A stretch of 20,701 nucleotides of DNA, from contig CAZKDV010000038.1 in NCBI GenBank assembly GCA_964551645.1, positions 1-20,701 of the forward strand. The letters are read 5' to 3'. A program made the position numbers and the translations under genes. Below the pieces are notes generated by a model, which did not search any database, was not told where the DNA came from, and saw only the letters and a list, made by a program, of their open reading frames with translations. Every line of letters begins with the position of its first letter. Positions within the stretch are counted from its first letter, which is position 1. Origin of the DNA: CAZKDV01 sp964551645 (GTDB taxonomy: Bacteria > Bacteroidota > Bacteroidia > Bacteroidales > DTU049). Shown in pieces: positions 7,544-16,170 of the stretch.

Positions 7544-8683
7544 TCATATAGACACTTGATGAACAACTCGCGATTTTATCATAAAGTGTAAACGATTAAA
7601 TATATTGGCTTCACTCATACCGCTGTCAAAGTCAAGGAAAAGCAGATTGAGATTGGGGTATAATTCTCTGGTTCGTTTTTCAATTCCTTTGGAAATGATA
7701 TGATTAGCTATACAACCGAAAGGTTGCAAACTGACCACATTGTTGATTCCATTTTGGGCAAATTCGGCAAACTCAGCAGGTATGCCCCACCCTTCACCAA
7801 ACTGAGCATTCAGACTGATAATTTCAGATGCATTTAGGGCATCTTCGTGAATGTTAGATATAGGGATAAAGTATGGATAATGAGCCACTTTGTCTTCCAT
7901 TTTTCGAATCATTTTATATACAATTTTCTCTGCAAAATCCATAATGAATTTTGGAATTTTACGCTCTTTTACATCTCCTTGTATTCGTGCTTCACTATTA
8001 GCAAATGAGTTAATAAAGAATTTTGTGATTGGTGGCAAAACCGGCTCAACACCTTGTTCTACAAGCCAATTGACAATATTTTTGTGCCCAAAATCGTTGT
8101 ATTTCACATAAATTTCGCCAACAATACCTATGCGTTGCACCTCTTTTCGACTATTGATAGCTAAGAACTCATTGGCAGCCATTTCTGCCAGTTCATAAAA
8201 CTGATTTACATCGTTCCTTTTCAATGCCTTAACGCCCAAATTCAAATACTGCTTTTGCAAACGTTTTGCCCCACCTTTTTCTGTTTCTCTTGGTGCTGTT
8301 GAATAATAGAATTGCGAAAGACAATCGGCGTATATAATTGCTGCAGCAATTACTTTGATATATTTTCGCCACTTAATTTCAAAACCGGGTTGCTCATGAA
8401 GTCCGCTTGTCATGGAAACTGTAATCACTGGAATATCTTCAAGACCAGCAGCAATCATTGCTTTTTTAAGTAGAGCTACATAATTGGTTGCGCGACATTG
8501 ACCTCCTGTTTGTGTAATAGCTAAGGCTATTTCATTTCTATCGTATTTATTTTGTTCTAGAGCTTTCATCAAATCACCAACAACGAGAGTTGCAGGGTAG
8601 CAAATTTCATTATTAGAATATTTTAGTCCATACCTAACAGATTCATAATCGCTTGGTGGTAGGTTTTCCATTTTATAACCCAT
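7544..8683 (-). CDS. C-terminal part of the giant activase-like protein (after the TAG)
   Basis: The 379 aa from the first ATG after the TAG; the reading frame itself is open back to 8773. The 30 codons before this ATG also read like family sequence (LFTKKERHRTILAPWFGDFY), so 8683 is not a natural gene start. Visible blocks are NEICYPATLVVGDLM and AITQTGGQCRATNYVALL, cysteine-bearing motifs of the dehydratase-like half that may contact an iron-sulfur cluster, then ITVSMTSGLHEQPGFEIKW. It ends IKSRVVHQVSI and TGA. Base composition is less AT-rich than in the genes left of 7300. Confidence 0.7.
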   Translation of the reverse strand: MGYKMENLPPSDYESVRYGLKYSNNEICYPATLVVGDLMKALEQNKYDRNEIALAITQTGGQCRATNYVALLKKAMIAAGLEDIPVITVSMTSGLHEQPGFEIKWRKYIKVIAAAIIYADCLSQFYYSTAPRETEKGGAKRLQKQYLNLGVKALKRNDVNQFYELAEMAANEFLAINSRKEVQRIGIVGEIYVKYNDFGHKNIVNWLVEQGVEPVLPPITKFFINSFANSEARIQGDVKERKIPKFIMDFAEKIVYKMIRKMEDKVAHYPYFIPISNIHEDALNASEIISLNAQFGEGWGIPAEFAEFAQNGINNVVSLQPFGCIANHIISKGIEKRTRELYPNLNLLFLDFDSGMSEANIFNRLHFMIKSRVVHQVSI

Positions 8684-8773
8684 TAGTTCAAAAGCGGGAG
8701 GAATAAATGGCGAATAAAAATCACCAAACCAAGGTGCTAAAATAGTTCTATGGCGTTCCTTTTTTGTAAATAA

Positions 8774-8776
8774 CTA
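8774..8776 (-). other. In-frame amber codon inside the giant gene
   Basis: The minus-strand frame reads ...IPIQT-TAG-LFTKKERHRTILAP..., with no change of frame across the stop, and both sides are family sequence. A single base change would explain it. TAG is also the natural stop of the 248-aa gene at 5486, so reassignment of TAG across the genome is unlikely. Confidence 0.85.
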
Positions 8777-10284
8777 CGTTTGAATAGGAATTTCCTTTTT
8801 GTAAACTTCGCTACTATTTTTAAACTTCAAACTCTCAACAAGAGAGCGAATACGCAGACGGGTTGAACCAATATTATTAATATCGTCCACCTTTATTATT
8901 GTTGCATTTTTCCCATTTCGATATAAAATATCATTTACTTCATCTAAAATAAAGGCATCGGGACCACAACCGAAAGAAGTTATTTGTACATAACTAAGAT
9001 TTTGTGGTGCTTCATTGGCAGCCCACAAGGCAGATTTGAATACACGGTTAGTATATTCCCATTGCATCACGCTTTGCACCTTGTTGGTGTTTACTTGCAT
9101 ATCCCGAACTATATCTTCTGTAATAACATCAACACCGAAATCGGTAATCATATCTGCAATTTTATGCTGAATGAGTGAATCAATATGATACGGACGACCA
9201 GCTAATAAAACTACTAAACGATTTTCTGTAACGGCATCCTCGAGTATCTCTTTTGCACGGCAATTTAACTCATGTTCGTAGTCATTTTGAACTTTTAGAG
9301 CATTTTTAAAGGCATTTTCAAATTGAGTTGAAGTAATATTTGGTAAAAGAGTTTTTAAGTATTTTTCACTCGCTCTTTTCATCAGTTTTTTATTGGCAAA
9401 GGTAAAAGTTGGAGCATCTATCGGAATATTAAAGTTTTTTTCTGGGCTGATTGCACTTTTTATTACATCTGAATATCCAGTAACAATCGGACAATTATAA
9501 CTATTATTTGTCTGTGTATCTTCTTTATTTTCAAACACAATATAGGGCATGAAAATTCTATCAACTTTTTTATCAATCAGATTGTAAATATGCCCGTGCG
9601 AAAGTTTGGCAGGGAAACAAATATTATCAGCCATAACAGTAGCAATGCCTGTTTCGAACATTTTCATGGTTGATTTGTCCGATAATACTAATTTTATTCC
9701 GCAATCGGTAAAAAGCCTGTGCCAAAATGGATAATTTTCATATATTCCCAAAATGCGTGGAATGCCAAGCGTTATCGTTGTATCATCTTCCACCGTAGGA
9801 CGATCGAAAAGCAGTTCGTACTTTTCGGTGTGCATATTAGTACCTTTAATTATGTTTGAGCCAGAATTTGTAAATATTTTTTCACATTTATTCCCTGCAT
9901 AAAATCTTTCACCATTATTAAACTTAAAATGAGAAACCGTACAGTTATTTTCACACCCATGGCAGACTGATTTTGAAGTTTTATACTCTTTTGGTTTTGC
10001 CAATTCCTCTAATTTAACAATATGTGTTTCGCCTTCCGTAAATTTTTTACATGCGTAAAGTGCAGCACCATAGGCACCCATCAATTCGGGAACATCTGTA
10101 ACCATTACCTCTTGTCCCAACTCTATTTCCAAAGCACGCAAAACAGAAAGATTGCGGAAAGTGCCACCTTGCACCATTATATGCTCGCCTAAGTCTTTAT
10201 AATCCTTGAGTTTCAGAACTTTGTTGAGACAATTTCCAACAACAGAATAGCCCAAACCAGCCGAAATGTCAGCAATAGTAGCAC
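8774..10284 (-). CDS. Middle part of the giant activase-like protein
   Basis: The open frame runs from the N-gap to the TAG. It begins ATIADISAGLGYSVVGNCLNKVL, the end of the second ATPase domain, and continues with HIMVQGGTFRNLSVLRALE and PELMGAYGAALYA. Next comes a cysteine cluster, CHGCENNCTVSHF...NKCEKIF, plausible as an iron-sulfur site. The DUF2229-like region follows, with LGIPRILGIYENYPFWHRLF and DNICFPAKLSHGHIYNL, related to dehydratase subunit folds. A TTG at 10255 can be mistaken for a start, but family sequence extends upstream of it to the gap, so this is not a separate gene. Confidence 0.75.
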
Positions 10285-10294
10285 NNNNNNNNNN
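10285..10294. other. Assembly gap (10 N)
   Basis: Ten N inside the second ATPase domain. The left flank encodes GTRCTVFMNS and the right flank ATIADISAGL. Relatives, as I recall them, carry about nine residues here (RVKQAQKEG-like). With the AA and GT already present, that predicts about 23 missing bases. The ten N also give the wrong frame; a true length of 2 modulo 3 is needed, which 23 satisfies. Confidence 0.9.
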
Positions 10295-11826
10295 TTAGAG
10301 TTCATAAATACTGTGCACCGTGTTCCCAAATCACAAGGACGTTGCGACTCTAATGCAACTTGTGAAAAATCGGGAATAGAATAATTCAATGAATTGGCAA
10401 AAGTTTCGATAAATGAACCGCAACCAGATGAACAAGCTTCGTTAATTTCCAATCGTTTAATAATTCCATTTTCGATAAAAATCGCTTTCATATCCTGTCC
10501 GCCAATATCCAAAATAAAAGAAATTTTCTCATCAAAATGGTATGCACCCATATAGTGAGCTATGGTTTCGACCATACCGAAGTCTAAATGAAATGCTTTT
10601 TTTATCAAATCTTCACCATAACCAGTAACGCAACTACCCAACACTTGTATATTAAGATTTGCCCGCTTTGCCTCTTCCAACAATTTATTTAAGCCAATTG
10701 CAACTGCATTTAGCGACAATCCTTCATTTTTGGTATAATATTCAAAAAAAACACGATCTTTTTCATCGGTGGCAATAATTTTTGTTGTGGTAGAACCGCT
10801 GTCTATACCAATAAAGCAATTGGGACTTTCTAAATCATTAATATCAATGCGTTTTATCCTATATTTTTCTTTGGATTGCTTCCAATTTTCAAACTCAGAA
10901 ACATCATTGAATAGCGGTTTTAAATAGCTTTTGTCAAACGACAAACTCCTTTTTATTTTCTGATTAAAAATGGCAATATAGTCTGAAATCAATTTTACAT
11001 CTTCGTTATTATCTGCCAAAATAGACGCACCCCAAGCAGGCACAACTTCAGAACTTTCGGGAATAATCACATCTTCAGTTTTGAGTTTTGCCACCTCAAC
11101 AAAGGCTTTCCTCAGCGAAGGAATAAAAGTGAATGGTCCACCACACAGAAAAACGGTGGAAGTGAGATTGTGTCCACGAGCAAGGGACGTAATTACCTGC
11201 ATACTCACCGCATGAAGCACAGAAGCAGCTATATCTGCTTTACTAACATTTCGAGCTAATAAATTTTGCACATCTGTTTTTGAAAAAACTCCGCAGCGTG
11301 AAGCAATGGGATACGTTGTTACAGCATTTTCTGCAAGTAAATTTAGCTCATCTATATCAACATTCAGCAAGGCGCACATTTGATCAATAAAAGAGCCAGT
11401 GCCACCGGCACAACTGCCATTCATACGGATATCAGGTGTTTTTCCTGCTTCAAAAAATATCATTTTTGAATCCTCGCCACCAATATCAACAAAGCTGGTA
11501 ATCTGTTGAAAGTGCTTGTAAATTACTTCACACGATGCAACCACTTCCTGACAAAATACAAGACCAAATCTTTCAGAAAGCCCCATACCAGCAGAGCCAG
11601 TTATAGTAAGTTTAGCAGATAAATTGCCCAGTTTATACAGCATTTTATTAAAAACCCGATTTAATGTTCCGCTAATATCGGCATGGTGTCGGCAGTATTC
11701 TTTATAAATAATATTGTAAGAACTGTCTATTACAACTACTTTTAGAGTAGTAGAACCTACATCAAGACCGATATTTATCAGTTTTTTTTCTTTATGATTT
11801 AAATCTTGTGTGTTATCGTTTTTCAT
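10295..11826 (-). CDS. N-terminal part of the giant activase-like protein: tandem BadF/HgdC ATPase domains
   Basis: 510 codons up to the gap. Domain 1 (about 16-270) has the phosphate loop GLDVGSTTLK (20-29), DIGGEDSK (114-121), and cysteines C139 (NGSCAGGTGSFID) and C178 (SRCGVFSKTD). Domain 2 (from about 335) has GIDSGSTTTK, DIGGQDMK, C465 (NEACSSGCGSFIE) and C504 (GTRCTVFMNS). The two cysteines are 39 residues apart in both domains, the same spacing I recall for HgdC, where they bind the bridging [4Fe-4S] cluster of the dimer. Here the dimer would be built from one chain. The start ATG at 11826 is followed by a charged 15-residue tail. Confidence 0.8.
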
Positions 11827-11901
11827 CTCTTTTTAACTAATCAATTTTTAAATATTTTATTCATTCTTTTTAATCATTTGATTAATTTGTGAGTAAAAAA
11901 A

Positions 11902-12519
11902 TTAACTTTTAAGTATCATATTTATCCATAAAGGAATTAGTTTTTTTCTTTCTAACATTAATTGGGTAAAATCTTCATTCGACATATTATTAATTCCTTT
12001 TAATATCGGTTTTCCTAAAAATGGAAAAATAATTAAACTCCATAAATTCATCAAGTAATGAAAAGGGTTTGATTCCGAAATTTTATCTAATGATACAGCT
12101 TCCTTAAACTGATTAATAAACACTGAGTTCATTATTAAATCTATAAAAGGTAGCTTATTTAAAATTTCATCACTATTATTTCGCATTTCATATAACATGA
12201 AAATGGGAATATTAGGTTCTTTTATAATAAAATCAATATAATTTGAAGTTATAAGCATTATTTTTTCTTCTAATGACGTATTTTTATTATTCATTGTCAT
12301 TACCATACTTTTTGCAAAATCAGAAATTGTTTCGAGCATAATAATGTCAAACAGTTTTTTCTTACTGCGAAAATAGTAATTTAGAAGAGCAAGATTAATA
12401 TTTGCTTCTTCCACAATATCCCTTGTGCGCGTAGCCGCAAAGCCTTTTTTATGAAATATTGTTCTTGCAGCCTCTTTAATTTTTTGTTCTGTACTTATAT
12501 CTTTATTTTTATTTTCCAT
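11902..12519 (-). CDS. TetR/AcrR family regulator TetR-1
   Basis: 205 aa. The N-terminal TetR DNA-binding domain spans residues 8-60: TEQKIKEAARTIFHKKGFAATRTRDI followed by the recognition helix region NINLALLNYYFRSKKKLF. The C-terminal ligand domain is helical. It is a paralogue of TetR-2 at the other end of the exporter locus. The DNA-binding domain is nearly identical and the ligand domain clearly diverged. I chose ATG 12519 because it aligns with MENK of TetR-2. Another ATG is at 12522, and a TTG at 12558 lies upstream of the predicted transcription start and cannot be right. It is likely co-transcribed with the giant activase gene. Confidence 0.9.
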   Translation of the reverse strand: MENKNKDISTEQKIKEAARTIFHKKGFAATRTRDIVEEANINLALLNYYFRSKKKLFDIIMLETISDFAKSMVMTMNNKNTSLEEKIMLITSNYIDFIIKEPNIPIFMLYEMRNNSDEILNKLPFIDLIMNSVFINQFKEAVSLDKISESNPFHYLMNLWSLIIFPFLGKPILKGINNMSNEDFTQLMLERKKLIPLWINMILKS

Positions 12520-12537
12520 CATAAATTTTTTACGGCA

Positions 12538-12569
12538 CAAAAATATAAAATAAATCAATATGAAACAAA
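12538..12569 (-). promoter_or_regulatory. Promoter of TetR-1
   Basis: On the minus strand TTTG (12566-12569), a 20-bp spacer and TATTTTTG (12538-12545) match the Bacteroidota consensus fully. The same arrangement, with the same GTGCCGTAAAAAAT leader downstream, precedes TetR-2. Confidence 0.8.
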
Positions 12570-12580
12570 TGTTTTAAACA
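12570..12580. promoter_or_regulatory. Candidate TetR operator before TetR-1
   Basis: TGTTTTAAACA, a perfect 5-bp-arm palindrome around a central T, directly upstream of the -33 box. The TetR-2 promoter has a palindrome at exactly the same distance, with the third and ninth bases exchanged together. Confidence 0.5.
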
Positions 12581-12670
12581 AATGATTAGATTTTTTTATA
12601 TTGATATTATAATCTTATAATCAGAGTTTTATGTTATTACTATTTGTTTTTAATTTGATATTAGAGCTAT

Positions 12671-13765
12671 TTACTGATTCTTTTTATAACTCAATACTGC
12701 CCAAACATTAAAAGCTATGGCAAAACCGCAAAGTACAAAAAACTGTGGCAATAATTCTTTTAGTGTACTACCTTTAAGATAAACGGCACGCATTACTTCG
12801 ATAAAATATTTGAGTGGATTTAAAGCCGTAATGGCTTGTGCCCATTCCGGCATACTGCTAATTGGTGAGAAAAGTCCGCTTAATAGAATGATAATCAATA
12901 ATAAGAAGTACATCACAAACATCGCTTGCTGCATAGTATCTGAATAGTTTGAAATGACAATTCCCAAACCCGAAACGGCAAGAATATAAATAATAGAATA
13001 GAGGTAGATTGTTGCGAAACTGCCCGGAATCAAGCCATAGAACAACGCGGTAAGCCCCATGGTGATGGTTAAAATCAACACGCCCATTACCCAATAGGGA
13101 ATCAGTTTGGCCAAAATGAAAATAGCTTTGTTCATCGGCGTAACATTGAGCTGCTCGGTGGTTCCCATCTCTTTCTCGCTGACGATATTCAGGGCAGGTA
13201 GAAAGCCGGTAAGCAGGGTAAGCAACATCACAAAAAGTGCGGGAATCATAAATGCCTTATAATCAAGCGTTGGGTTGAATTTGAATTGCGGCTCCACTTT
13301 CGACGACTGTATGAGAATGCCCTGTGTAGCAGTTAATTCACTTGTAAAATCATTGAGAATGCCCGACAGATAGACGCTGCCCAAACCGCCTTTCATACCA
13401 TTCACGGCATTGGCCGAAATCATTACGTTCGTCTGCCCCGAGCGATACAATTTTTTTTCAAAATCCTTTGGGATTTCAAGGATTATATCGGCATTTCCTG
13501 CATCAACGCTTTCCATTGCATCTTCGCTTGAAGCGGTAATTTCAAATAAATGAAAATAACCCGAAGCGGTAATTTTATGGATTAATCGTTCCGAAAATGT
13601 GCTACGGTCATTATCTACTACGCTTAAGCTCAGGTTTTTAATTTCCTGATTTACAATCCAGGGAAAAACCAACATATATATAACGGGTAAAATCAGTATT
13701 ACTCTCGAAATAAACGCATTCCGAAATATCTGTTTGAACTCTTTTTCCAATAAAAACTTTAACAT
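12671..13765 (-). CDS. ABC-2 type permease (YbhR/YbhS-like), second copy
   Basis: A 364-aa inner-membrane subunit of the exporter. Its layout is that of ABC2_membrane_3 proteins: one N-terminal helix (about 20-36), a large extracytoplasmic domain (about 40-165), then five or six C-terminal helices (from about 170). Conserved blocks are NIVSEKEMGTTEQLNVTPM at the cytoplasmic coupling turn and LLSGLFSPISSMPEWAQ near the end. It starts 9 bp after the first permease, so the two are probably subunits of one heterodimer. Its base composition is visibly richer in GC than the core genes on the left. Confidence 0.9.
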   Translation of the reverse strand: MLKFLLEKEFKQIFRNAFISRVILILPVIYMLVFPWIVNQEIKNLSLSVVDNDRSTFSERLIHKITASGYFHLFEITASSEDAMESVDAGNADIILEIPKDFEKKLYRSGQTNVMISANAVNGMKGGLGSVYLSGILNDFTSELTATQGILIQSSKVEPQFKFNPTLDYKAFMIPALFVMLLTLLTGFLPALNIVSEKEMGTTEQLNVTPMNKAIFILAKLIPYWVMGVLILTITMGLTALFYGLIPGSFATIYLYSIIYILAVSGLGIVISNYSDTMQQAMFVMYFLLLIIILLSGLFSPISSMPEWAQAITALNPLKYFIEVMRAVYLKGSTLKELLPQFFVLCGFAIAFNVWAVLSYKKNQ

Positions 13766-13774
13766 CGCACTTAA

Positions 13775-14902
13775 TTATTTGCTTAATCTAACATTAAATT
13801 TTTTTAAACTCACTGCTAATAGTAAGATTGCCATGAAACCCAAAATGGTAAATTCCTTCAATACAAATTTAGCACTGACACCTTGTATCATCAGCTTTAT
13901 TACACCTTCAATATACCAGCGATTGGGCGGAATAACTGAAATCCATTGCAAAATTTTCGGCATACTGTCAATCGGAAATATCATCCCCGAAAGCAGCAAC
14001 GTGGGTATCATCATCACCACACCTGAAAAAATCATGGCTGCAACTTGCGTTTTAACAATATTGGACACCAACAGCCCCAAGGTTAATCCCACGAAAATAA
14101 ATAGTAAGGAAAAAAGAATCAATAGGAACAGACTTCCTTTTATGGGTACGCCAAGCACGAATACCGACAAAAGTAAAATACTTGTCAAATTGATAACAGA
14201 CAGCGAAAAATAGGGAGTTATTTTTGCCATAAGAATGTAAATGGGCTTAACCGGCGAAACGAGTAATACCTCCATGTTACCCATCTCTTTTTCGCGGACA
14301 ATGGAAATGGACGTCATCATGGTGCAAATCAGTACCAACACAAGTCCCATCACGCCCGGTACAAAATTATATGCACCCTTCATTTGCGGGTTGTAGAGCA
14401 TTTTAATTTCTGGAATAATACGTAGGGGATGCAGATTCCCGCTTGCAATTTGAGTTTTACTTGCTAAATCTAAATAAGCCGTGTTAATAATATTAGAAGC
14501 ATAATTTGTAAACGTACTCGCCTGATTTGGGTCGGAAGCATCGGCTATAATTTGAATCGCCGCATCGCCGGTGTGGAACAGATTACGCTGAAAATTATCG
14601 CTAAACACAACAACCAATTTCACTTCGCCCTTTTGAAACGCCTTTTCGACCTCTTCTGTACTGTTCAACTCGCTTACAAGCGTGAAAAACTTGCTTGCCG
14701 CTAACTGCTCGGTAATTTGCCGGGTAGCTTCATCTTTCGAAAAATCGAGTATTGCCATAGGCGTATTTTTTACTTCGGTAGTTATGGCAAAACCAAATAG
14801 AATAATTTGAACAATTGGCATCACAAGCAAAATCAAAATCGTTCGCCGATCTCGTAATATGTGATAAAACTCTTTTTTTACAAATGCAAAAAATTGCTTC
14901 AT
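13775..14902 (-). CDS. ABC-2 type permease (YbhR/YbhS-like), first copy
   Basis: A 375-aa membrane subunit. One N-terminal helix (about 22-42, ILILLVMPIVQIILFGFAIT) is followed by an extracytoplasmic domain (about 45-170) and a C-terminal bundle with the coupling motif SIVREKEMGNMEVLLVSPV and the late motif LLSGMIFPIDSMPKILQW. It resembles YhhJ/YbhS. It begins directly after a four-helix-bundle cassette that separates it from NBD2 by 436 bp, while the permease pair itself is tightly packed. Probable role: forms the transport path together with the next permease, powered by NBD1/NBD2 and joined to HlyD and TolC. Confidence 0.92.
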   Translation of the reverse strand: MKQFFAFVKKEFYHILRDRRTILILLVMPIVQIILFGFAITTEVKNTPMAILDFSKDEATRQITEQLAASKFFTLVSELNSTEEVEKAFQKGEVKLVVVFSDNFQRNLFHTGDAAIQIIADASDPNQASTFTNYASNIINTAYLDLASKTQIASGNLHPLRIIPEIKMLYNPQMKGAYNFVPGVMGLVLVLICTMMTSISIVREKEMGNMEVLLVSPVKPIYILMAKITPYFSLSVINLTSILLLSVFVLGVPIKGSLFLLILFSLLFIFVGLTLGLLVSNIVKTQVAAMIFSGVVMMIPTLLLSGMIFPIDSMPKILQWISVIPPNRWYIEGVIKLMIQGVSAKFVLKEFTILGFMAILLLAVSLKKFNVRLSK

Positions 14903-14910
14903 AATTTTTC

Positions 14911-14935
14911 AATTAAAAATTAAGAATTAAGAGAG
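14911..14935. repeat. Heptamer repeat array, left arm of cassette A
   Basis: Three tandem 7-mers of the form AATTAAA/AATTAAG. The first 20 bases (14911-14930, AATTAAAAATTAAGAATTAA) are an exact inverted copy of 15325-15344. The stop codon of the enclosed gene (TAA, 14920-14922) lies within it. Confidence 0.85.
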
Positions 14936-15297
14936 TTTTTAGCGAGTTTGCTTTTCGTTGTAATGATTATCTTTGAGAGAATTTTGCACAACTCTTCCGC
15001 GTCAAAAAGAAGGCTATCTGCCTGTTCTTTTGTCAAATAATCGGTAGCAAAAAGCAATTTAAGCCAATAAACCGTTTCCCGTGCTTCTTTGTAGGATATG
15101 CTTAATTTCGATAAAAAATCTTTGTCGGATTGTCCCCCAATTCCTTCTTCAATATTCGCGCCTATCGAAGTTCCGCTTCGCAATACTTGTTTTGAAAGCA
15201 CATATTCTTTTTGATCTTCGCACAAAAATTTGTACAATTTCACGATTCTCACTGCGAAAGCAAATGATTTTTCCTGTAATATATTATATTTTGCCAT
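14920..15297 (-). CDS. Four-helix-bundle protein (S23/IVP-like), cassette A
   Basis: A 125-aa small helical protein of the TIGR02436 type, related to proteins encoded in 23S rRNA intervening sequences and to the Avd protein of diversity-generating retroelements. Family marks are FAVRIVKLYKFL, the SKQVLRSGTSIGANIEEGIGGQSDKDF block and the ARETVYWLKLL helix. No function is established; related Avd forms a basic pentameric barrel that binds nucleic acid. Its last residues (SLNS) are encoded by the flanking repeat. It sits in an exporter operon between NBD2 and the first permease and is flanked by inverted heptamer arrays, which suggests insertion. It is a close relative of the broken copy at 17103-17463. 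Confidence 0.85.
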   Translation of the reverse strand: MAKYNILQEKSFAFAVRIVKLYKFLCEDQKEYVLSKQVLRSGTSIGANIEEGIGGQSDKDFLSKLSISYKEARETVYWLKLLFATDYLTKEQADSLLFDAEELCKILSKIIITTKSKLAKNSLNS

Positions 15298-15314
15298 ATT
15301 CTTTGTTATTATTT

Positions 15315-15344
15315 CTCTTAATTTTTAATTCTTAATTTTTAATT
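15315..15344. repeat. Heptamer repeat array, right arm of cassette A
   Basis: Four tandem 7-mers (minus strand AATTAAA, AATTAAG, AATTAAA, AATTAAG), inverted relative to the left arm. The TAA of NBD2 (15339-15341) falls in the first unit, so NBD2 ends at the array border. Confidence 0.85.
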
Positions 15345-16151
15345 TTCTTTACGTACAGCCTTTCTCGCCAACTGTTGAAAAACCTCATCCATGCTTGTTG
15401 CGTTGAATTTTGCTTTCAGATTTTTTGGAGTATCTAATGCTTCTATTCTACCATCCACCATAATTGAAACTCGATTGCAATATTCCGCTTCGTCCATGTA
15501 GTGTGTTGTAACAAAAATAGTTATACCACTATCTGCTGCTTCGTATATAAGTTCCCAAAATTGACGGCGTGCGGCAGGGTCAACGCCACCGGTAGGTTCA
15601 TCGAGAAATACAATTTTGGGTTCGTGAAATATGGAAACCGAGAAAGCAAGTTTCTGTTTCCAACCTAAAGGCAGGGACTTGACAAGGGTATTACGCTCAT
15701 TTTCAAAGCCAAGATTGTTTAAAATTACGGTTGTTTTGCTCTCAATCTCATCTGATTTCATACCATAAATTCCACCAAAAAGTCGTAAATTTTCCCATAC
15801 TTTTAAATCATCGTAAAGTGCAAATTTTTGACTCATATAACCAATGTTTTTCTTCACCTGCTCTGATTGTCGTTCAATATCGAAACCAGCCACTGTTCCG
15901 TATCCCGAAGTGGGTTTACTCAAGCCGCAAAGCATACGCATAGCTGTGGTTTTTCCAGCACCATTAGCCCCAAGAAAACCAAATATCTCTCCCTTAAAAA
16001 CCTCAAAACTGATGGCATCAACCGCAGTAAAATTGCCGAAAGATTTTGTTAGCTTATCAACTTTAATAATAGCCGATTCTGAATTGACAGTTGAGAATTG
16101 AGAATTGACAATTAATGCCTCTTTATTTTTCTTATACTGTTTATTTTCCAT
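15339..16151 (-). CDS. ABC exporter ATPase NBD2 (degenerate signature, intact Q and H loops)
   Basis: A 270-aa nucleotide-binding subunit. Walker A GANGAGKT (61-68), Q-loop Gln108 (YMSQKFALY), signature LPLGW (160-164) in place of LSGGQ, Walker B IVFLDE (180-185), H-loop His217 (TTHYMDEAE). The start needs care: a TTG at 16184 would add 11 residues, but the ATG at 16151 is the first ATG. Even so, residues about 13-25 (LIVNSQFSTVNSE) are a plain translation of the heptamer repeat, and the true domain starts near residue 27 (AIIKVDKLTKSFG). It most likely pairs with NBD1, as the two halves of YbhF do. The C-terminal NATSMDEVFQQLARK helix is typical of this family. Confidence 0.92.
   Translation of the reverse strand: MENKQYKKNKEALIVNSQFSTVNSESAIIKVDKLTKSFGNFTAVDAISFEVFKGEIFGFLGANGAGKTTAMRMLCGLSKPTSGYGTVAGFDIERQSEQVKKNIGYMSQKFALYDDLKVWENLRLFGGIYGMKSDEIESKTTVILNNLGFENERNTLVKSLPLGWKQKLAFSVSIFHEPKIVFLDEPTGGVDPAARRQFWELIYEAADSGITIFVTTHYMDEAEYCNRVSIMVDGRIEALDTPKNLKAKFNATSMDEVFQQLARKAVRKEN
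16081..16114. repeat. Heptamer repeat array inside the NBD2 N-terminus
   Basis: Tandem 7-mers AATTGAC, AGTTGAG, AATTGAG, AATTGAC followed by AATTA. It is inverted relative to 16171-16200 with a 56-bp spacer and no four-helix gene. It is translated on the minus strand as VNSQFSTVNS. Confidence 0.8.
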
Positions 16152-16170
16152 ATTTTGATTTTTTCCTTCA

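Larger units (their letters stand above)
7544..11826 (-). pseudogene. Giant acyl-CoA dehydratase activase-like gene, interrupted by a gap and a TAG
   Basis: One gene, read from ATG 11826 to TGA 7544, that would encode about 1431 aa. Its family fuses two HgdC/BadF-type ATPase domains to a half related to 2-hydroxyacyl-CoA dehydratase subunits. HgdC itself is a homodimeric [4Fe-4S] ATPase that drives one electron into the dehydratase; the function of the giant fusions is unknown to me. As given the frame breaks twice: at the N-gap (10285-10294) and at an in-frame TAG (8774-8776). All three parts keep family motifs in the correct order and one frame once the gap is set to a length of 2 modulo 3. 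It starts 75 bp after the TetR-1 stop, with no promoter seen between, so it is probably co-transcribed with TetR-1. It could be a recent pseudogene or simply carry assembly or sequencing errors. Confidence 0.8.

Noticed and set aside
10213..10255. Separate gene start at the TTG 10255 and overlap with the upstream reading frame
   Set aside because: Both are artefacts of the 10-N gap. Family sequence runs from the gap through 10255, and the last residues of the left frame after the gap are out of frame.
11873..11888. Palindrome TTAATCATTTGATTAA before the giant gene as another TetR operator
   Set aside because: The half-sites point outward (AATCA then TGATT), opposite to the candidate operator (TGATT-T-AATCA), and no promoter box is near. 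It may be chance in AT-rich DNA.
12522..12558. Longer TetR-1 starting with TTG at 12558
   Set aside because: The TTG lies upstream of the -7 box, so it would not be in the transcript, and the paralogue starts at the position of 12519.
12602..12630. ATTATAA/TTATAAT hairpin between the permease and TetR-1 as a terminator
   Set aside because: It is only A and T, has a 2-nt loop and no T-tract on the minus strand, so it is too weak to call.
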